This document shows, in pieces, positions 60,333-64,000 of a DNA stretch of 64,000 nucleotides; the stretch's first letter is position 1; each line of letters begins with the position of its first letter. The notes beneath the pieces are model-generated. The model was not told where the DNA came from. It ran no database searches and saw nothing but the letters and a program-made list of their open reading frames with translations. The position numbers and the translations under genes are program-made. This DNA is from a bacterium (GTDB taxonomy: Bacteria; Bacillota; Clostridia; Oscillospirales; Oscillospiraceae): contig JAQXJT010000040.1 of NCBI GenBank assembly GCA_029009095.1, forward strand, positions 1 to 64,000. Direction: 5' to 3'.

Positions 60333-61133
60333 ATGAAAATCTTTATCAGCGCAGATATTGAGGGCACCACCGGCGCCACCGCCTGGCCGGAGACCGAGCA
60401 GAAAGACCCCCTCTACCAGCGGCAGGTTCGGCAGATGCAGCGGGAAGTGGCCGCCGCCTGCCGGGGCGCGCTGGCTGGGGGCGCCACGGAGATCTACATC
60501 AAAGACGCCCACGACAGCGCCCTGAACCTCTCCTGGGAGGAGCTTCCCCGGGAGGCGCGGCTGATCCGGGGCTGGATGTCCTCCCCGGACTCCATGGTGG
60601 CGGGCATCGACGATAGCTTCGATGGCTGCGCCTTTGTGGGCTACCACGCCCCCGCCTTTTCCGACGGCAGCCCGCTGGCCCACACCTCCTCGTTCTCGAA
60701 GTTCTTCTCCATCCGTCTCAACGGGGAGCTGGTGTCGGAGTTTGACCTCTACCACATGGCCTGCGCCCAGTACGGCGTGCCCGCCCTGTTCCTCAGCGGC
60801 GACGCGGCCATCTGCGAGATCGCCCGGCACCGCGCCGAAGGCATCCTCACCGTGGAGACCAAGCGCGGCGTGGCGGGCGCCACCGTCAACGAGCACCCGG
60901 ACGACATTGTCGAGCGCATCGAGGCGGGCATGAAGGCCGCCGTCTCCCTGCGTCAGGCCCTCCCCCGGGTACAGCCGGAGGAGCTGGTGCTGGACGTGTG
61001 CTTCAAGCTCCACCAAAACGCCGCCCGGGGCGCCTGGTATCCGGGCGCGGAGCGGCTGGACGCCCACACCGTCCGCTACAGGGCCAAAGATTTCCACGAT
61101 CTGCTGGTGGCCTATATGTTCATTCAGGGCTGA
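60333..61133 (+). CDS. dppA: M55-family D-aminopeptidase
   Basis: This 266-aa zinc peptidase resembles Bacillus DppA, a self-compartmentalising D-aminopeptidase acting on D-Ala-D-Ala-type peptides. Metal-site motifs are DIEGTTG (Asp8 and Glu10), KDAHDSALN (His60 region) and FVGYHAPA. The order matches the family. It ends the transporter operon, so imported peptides can be cut at D-residues in the cytoplasm. Confidence 0.93.
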   Translation: MKIFISADIEGTTGATAWPETEQKDPLYQRQVRQMQREVAAACRGALAGGATEIYIKDAHDSALNLSWEELPREARLIRGWMSSPDSMVAGIDDSFDGCAFVGYHAPAFSDGSPLAHTSSFSKFFSIRLNGELVSEFDLYHMACAQYGVPALFLSGDAAICEIARHRAEGILTVETKRGVAGATVNEHPDDIVERIEAGMKAAVSLRQALPRVQPEELVLDVCFKLHQNAARGAWYPGAERLDAHTVRYRAKDFHDLLVAYMFIQG

Positions 61134-61140
61134 GCCCGGT

Positions 61141-61183
61141 AAAAAAGCATCAGGAGGACTTTCGCCCTCCTGATGCTTTTTTT
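61141..61183. terminator. Terminator after dppA
   Basis: AAAAAAGCATCAGGAGG and CCTCCTGATGCTTTTTT form a long stem with T and A runs at both ends, so it serves dppA and the convergent ABC-F gene. Confidence 0.92.
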
Positions 61184-61227
61184 ACCGTACCGGCGTCAGG
61201 AAGCGCTCTGCCGGGCTTCGCCGTTCC

Positions 61228-62778
61228 CTACTCCGCGCTCTCCTGTCTCAGCCAGCGGAGCGTATTTTCCAGTCCGGCGGCCTCCTCGTCCTCGTCCCTT
61301 CGCTGCCGCTGTTCCCACTCCGCCCAGTTCCCCTCAAAAGTACGGATAGTCCCGTTTTCCACAAAGGCCAGACGCTCCGTGGTCTCCTGTACGAAGCGGC
61401 GGTCGTGGCTCACCAGCAGGACGGTACCGGCGTAGGAGCGCAGCACCTCCTGCAGCGCTTCCAGCGTGAACACGTCCAGATGGTTGGTGGGTTCGTCCAG
61501 CAGCAGCAGATTGACGTCCGCGCAGAACAGCCGCGCCAGCGCGCACTTGGCCACCTCCCCGCCGGAGAGCAGGGAGAGCTTCTTGTGGACGTCCCCGCCC
61601 CGCAGATTGAGCCGCGCGAGAATGATCCGCGCCATGCTCTCAGGGTACACCGAGCCGTCCATCACGTTTTCCAGCGCGCTGCGCGCGCCGTCGAGGGTGC
61701 CCGCGTGATCCTGGTCGAACCAGCCGATTTTCACCCCCGGGGCGATGCGCAGTCCCCCTCCGCTCTCCCCGGCGGCGATGCGGCGCAGCAGACTGGTCTT
61801 GCCGCAGCCGTTGGGGCCCAGCAGGGCGGTGTGGCTGCCGGTGGGCAGCGTCAGGGACGCGCCGCGCAGCAGCGTCCGCTCCCCCGCCGTAAGGGACAGC
61901 TCCCGCAGCTCCACGGCGGTCCGGCTCACCACCGGCGTGGCGGCGCCCAGCTTCATGGCGATGGCCGGGTCGTCCCGGGGCCTGTCCGGCCGCTCCAGAT
62001 GCTCCAGCCGGGACTCCATGGCCCGGCGGCTCTGGCTCAGCTTCGCCTGGGTGGCCCCGCCGGCGCGCTTGTGGAGCCGCGCCTCGCTGTTGCCCATGCG
62101 GGAGGGCAGTTTGCCCCGCTGGGACACGGTCTCCGCCTGGCGCTGTATCATGTTTTTCAGCCGCTTCTCCTCGTCCAGCGCCTGCCGGTACAGGCTGTTC
62201 TGATACTGCCGCCGGTTTTCCAGCTCGGCGCGGAAAGCAGAATAATTCCCCGGGAACGAGGTGAGACGCCCCTCCTCCAGCAGCACGATGCGGTTGCAGA
62301 CCTCGTCCAGCAGCGCACGGTCGTGGGAGATGAGCACCAGCGCCTCCGGGAGGCGCAGCAGCCTGCGCAGCCGCTCCAGCCCCTCCGCGTCCAGATCGTT
62401 GGTAGGCTCGTCCGCCAGCAGCACGCCGCCTTTCCCGGAAAAGGCCGCTGCGATGCGCCGCCGGGTCTTTTCCCCGCCGGAGAGTCCCTCCCGCAGCGGC
62501 TGGACCCGCAGCTCGCCCCGCAGCGCGGGGCTGAACTCCGCCCCCTCCGCCAGTCCGCTCTGCTCGATCACCGCCAACGGCGCGTACTCCGCCCGCCATC
62601 CTCCGTCCGGCCACAGCTCGCCGGAGAGCACCCGGAGCAGCGTGCTCTTTCCCGCGCCGTTCTCGCCCACCAGCCCCACCCGTTCCCCGGCATAGAGCGT
62701 GAAATCGTCAAAGGCGAGCACCGTTCGCTCCCCGTAGCTCACCGATATATCGTGCGCTTCCAGCAGCAGTCTCGACAT
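61228..62778 (-). CDS. ABC-F protein, ribosome-protection type
   Basis: This 516-aa soluble protein has two ABC domains joined by a linker: Walker A GENGAGKSTLL and GPNGCGKTSLLRR, signatures LSGGEKTRRR and LSGGEVAKCAL, Walker B LADEPTND and LLDEPTNH. It has no membrane part. The linker stretch RMGNSEARLHKR resembles that of Lsa/Vga/VmlR-type proteins, which displace antibiotics such as lincosamides or pleuromutilins from the ribosome. Resistance cannot be concluded from sequence alone. ATG at 62778 follows GGAGGTGACATCC. Confidence 0.85.
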   Translation of the reverse strand: MSRLLLEAHDISVSYGERTVLAFDDFTLYAGERVGLVGENGAGKSTLLRVLSGELWPDGGWRAEYAPLAVIEQSGLAEGAEFSPALRGELRVQPLREGLSGGEKTRRRIAAAFSGKGGVLLADEPTNDLDAEGLERLRRLLRLPEALVLISHDRALLDEVCNRIVLLEEGRLTSFPGNYSAFRAELENRRQYQNSLYRQALDEEKRLKNMIQRQAETVSQRGKLPSRMGNSEARLHKRAGGATQAKLSQSRRAMESRLEHLERPDRPRDDPAIAMKLGAATPVVSRTAVELRELSLTAGERTLLRGASLTLPTGSHTALLGPNGCGKTSLLRRIAAGESGGGLRIAPGVKIGWFDQDHAGTLDGARSALENVMDGSVYPESMARIILARLNLRGGDVHKKLSLLSGGEVAKCALARLFCADVNLLLLDEPTNHLDVFTLEALQEVLRSYAGTVLLVSHDRRFVQETTERLAFVENGTIRTFEGNWAEWEQRQRRDEDEEAAGLENTLRWLRQESAE

Positions 62779-62868
62779 GGATGTCACCTCCGGACTCGTT
62801 TTTCCTATCCTATCATACTCCCCGCAAGGGGTCAATGGAACGGCGGGGTGCGCCGCGAGGAACAATCA

Positions 62869-62898
62869 TTGACACGAAAGCCCTTTCAAGATTATACT
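62869..62898 (+). promoter_or_regulatory. galK promoter
   Basis: TTGACA (62869-62874), 18-nt spacer, TATACT (62893-62898), 24 bp before the galK start. Confidence 0.75.
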
Positions 62899-62922
62899 GT
62901 ACAGGATAAGGAGTGTTGAAAT

Positions 62923-64000
62923 ATGCGTACTTTTTCCATATCCGAACTGAAACAGCAGCTCTCCTCCCCCGTCGGGGACAAGTTCCTCTCCACGCTCTAC
63001 GGAGCGGAGGAGTCGCGGGAGCAGCGGGAGCGGTACCTCGCCGCGCTCGCGGCCTTTGAAGGGCGCTTCGGGGATCGGCAGGCGCTGATCGTCTCAGCCC
63101 CGGGCCGGACGGAGCTTGCCGGCAACCACACCGACCATCAGCACGGCTGCGTCCTCTGCGCGGCGCTGACCGTGGACACGCTCTGCGTAGTCTCCCCCCG
63201 GGAGGACACCGCCGTGACCATCCTCTCCGAGGGCTACGGAGAGACGGAGCTGGATCTGGCCGATGTGACGCCCGAAGCCGCCGAGGCGGGCAGCACCGCC
63301 GCACTGGTGCGGGGCATGGCCGCCGGGGTGGCGCCCTTTGGGGTGATGGTGTGCGGCTTTGACGCCTATGTGACCAGCGGCATCCCCGCGGGGGGAGGTT
63401 TCTCCTCCTCGGCCTCCTTCGAGGTGCTGATGGGCGCGGTCTTCTGCGCTCTGGGAGACGAGACGCTGCCGCCGCTGACCGTCGCCAAGCTGGGTCAGCG
63501 CACGGAGAACGTCTGGTTCGGCAAGCCCTGCGGGCTAATGGATCAGAGCGCCTGCGCCCTGGGCGGCGTGGTGATGCTGGATTTCCGCGACCCCACCGAC
63601 CCCGGGGCGGAGACCGTGAACTTCGATTTCGGCGATCACGGCTGGGCGCTGGCCGCCGTCAGCGTGGGCAGCAGCCACGCCGATCTCACGGAGGAGTACG
63701 CCGCCATTCCCGGGGAGATGGGCTTGGTGGCGGAGGAGTTCGGCATGAAGGTGCTGCGCTTTGTGGACAGGGAAGAGTTTGAACAGCGCCGCGGGGAGCT
63801 GGCGGAGAAGCTGCCCCCTCGGGCCCTGCTGCGGGCGGAGCATTACTTTGACGAGAACGAGCGGGTGAGCAGAATGGCGGAGGCCCTCCGCCGGGGCGAT
63901 GTGGAGACCTACCGCCGGGAGATGCTCGCCTCCGGCCGCTCCTCCCGGGAGCGTTTGCAGAACATCATCCCCGACTCCCACCCGGAGGAGCGCCGTCTGG
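62923..64000 (+). CDS. galK: Galactokinase, N-terminal part (runs off the window)
   Basis: The frame is open from ATG 62923 (AAGGAGTGTTGAAAT upstream) to the window end, giving 359 codons. It has the GHMP kinase features of galactokinase: the signature GRTELAGNHTDHQHG, the ATP loop GIPAGGGFSSSAS and FGKPCGLMDQSACALGG. The enzyme phosphorylates galactose at C1. A typical length is 390-430 aa, so only the C-terminal part is missing. No other gal genes are visible. Confidence 0.93.
   Translation, partial: MRTFSISELKQQLSSPVGDKFLSTLYGAEESREQRERYLAALAAFEGRFGDRQALIVSAPGRTELAGNHTDHQHGCVLCAALTVDTLCVVSPREDTAVTILSEGYGETELDLADVTPEAAEAGSTAALVRGMAAGVAPFGVMVCGFDAYVTSGIPAGGGFSSSASFEVLMGAVFCALGDETLPPLTVAKLGQRTENVWFGKPCGLMDQSACALGGVVMLDFRDPTDPGAETVNFDFGDHGWALAAVSVGSSHADLTEEYAAIPGEMGLVAEEFGMKVLRFVDREEFEQRRGELAEKLPPRALLRAEHYFDENERVSRMAEALRRGDVETYRREMLASGRSSRERLQNIIPDSHPEERRL

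Overview
The window is high-GC DNA with strongly Firmicute features: a mraZ-led division and cell-wall cluster containing spoVD, an infC-rpmI-rplT operon, a T-box, a lysine riboswitch, and AGGAGG-type ribosome binding sites before most genes. SpoVD, meso-DAP-type MurE and a tiny Cys/Gly/Asn-rich protein fit an endospore-lineage clostridium of the Oscillospiraceae type. This placement is an inference; genus and species cannot be read from the sequence. The left 0.36 kb is visibly more AT-rich than the rest and carries the end of a VOC-family gene plus an oriT-like sequence, so it looks like the edge of a mobile or recently acquired segment.

Layout. 0.5-6 kb: MFS exporter, GH13 alpha-glucosidase, O6-alkylguanine methyltransferase, DUF2804 protein and a small lipoprotein. 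6-18.5 kb (minus strand): dcw cluster mraZ-rsmH-ftsL-spoVD-murE-mraY-ftsW-murG-murA-ftsQ-ftsZ, lacking murF, murD, murC and ftsA; mltG follows upstream. 20-23 kb: Cys-rich microprotein, sirtuin, and a BTAD-type regulator with a possible degenerate GGDEF end. 23-27.7 kb: compact type IV pilus-like locus (PilT, four small membrane proteins, PilC/GspF) and a transglutaminase lipoprotein. 27.8-31.6 kb: infC-rpmI-rplT with a leader, deoC and an FGGY kinase. 31.8-38 kb: MarR-MFS pair, polyphosphate:AMP phosphotransferase plus PPK1, and NagB. 38.3-43.3 kb: LysR-corrinoid protein operon and a TrpXYZ-type ABC importer behind a T-box whose specifier reads UGG (Trp). 43.4-51.5 kb: LysR gene, five tandem UroD/MtaA-family methyltransferase paralogues, then a short CobW-type GTPase and a His/Cys-rich metal-binding protein. 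51.6-61.1 kb: lysine riboswitch, D-aminoacylase-type amidohydrolase, DmpA-type P1 peptidase, complete Dpp/Opp importer and M55 D-aminopeptidase. 61.2-64 kb: ABC-F ribosome-protection-type protein and the start of galK.

How the parts fit. The corrinoid protein, five UroD paralogues, CobW GTPase and His-rich protein look like one methyl-transfer system: several substrate-specific zinc methyltransferases feeding a shared corrinoid protein, with a dedicated metal-supply pair. The next block looks like a dedicated pathway for importing and dismantling unusual (D-, N-acyl- or beta-linked) peptides, preceded by a lysine-sensing RNA. These two adjacent blocks are the strongest candidates for something not yet described.
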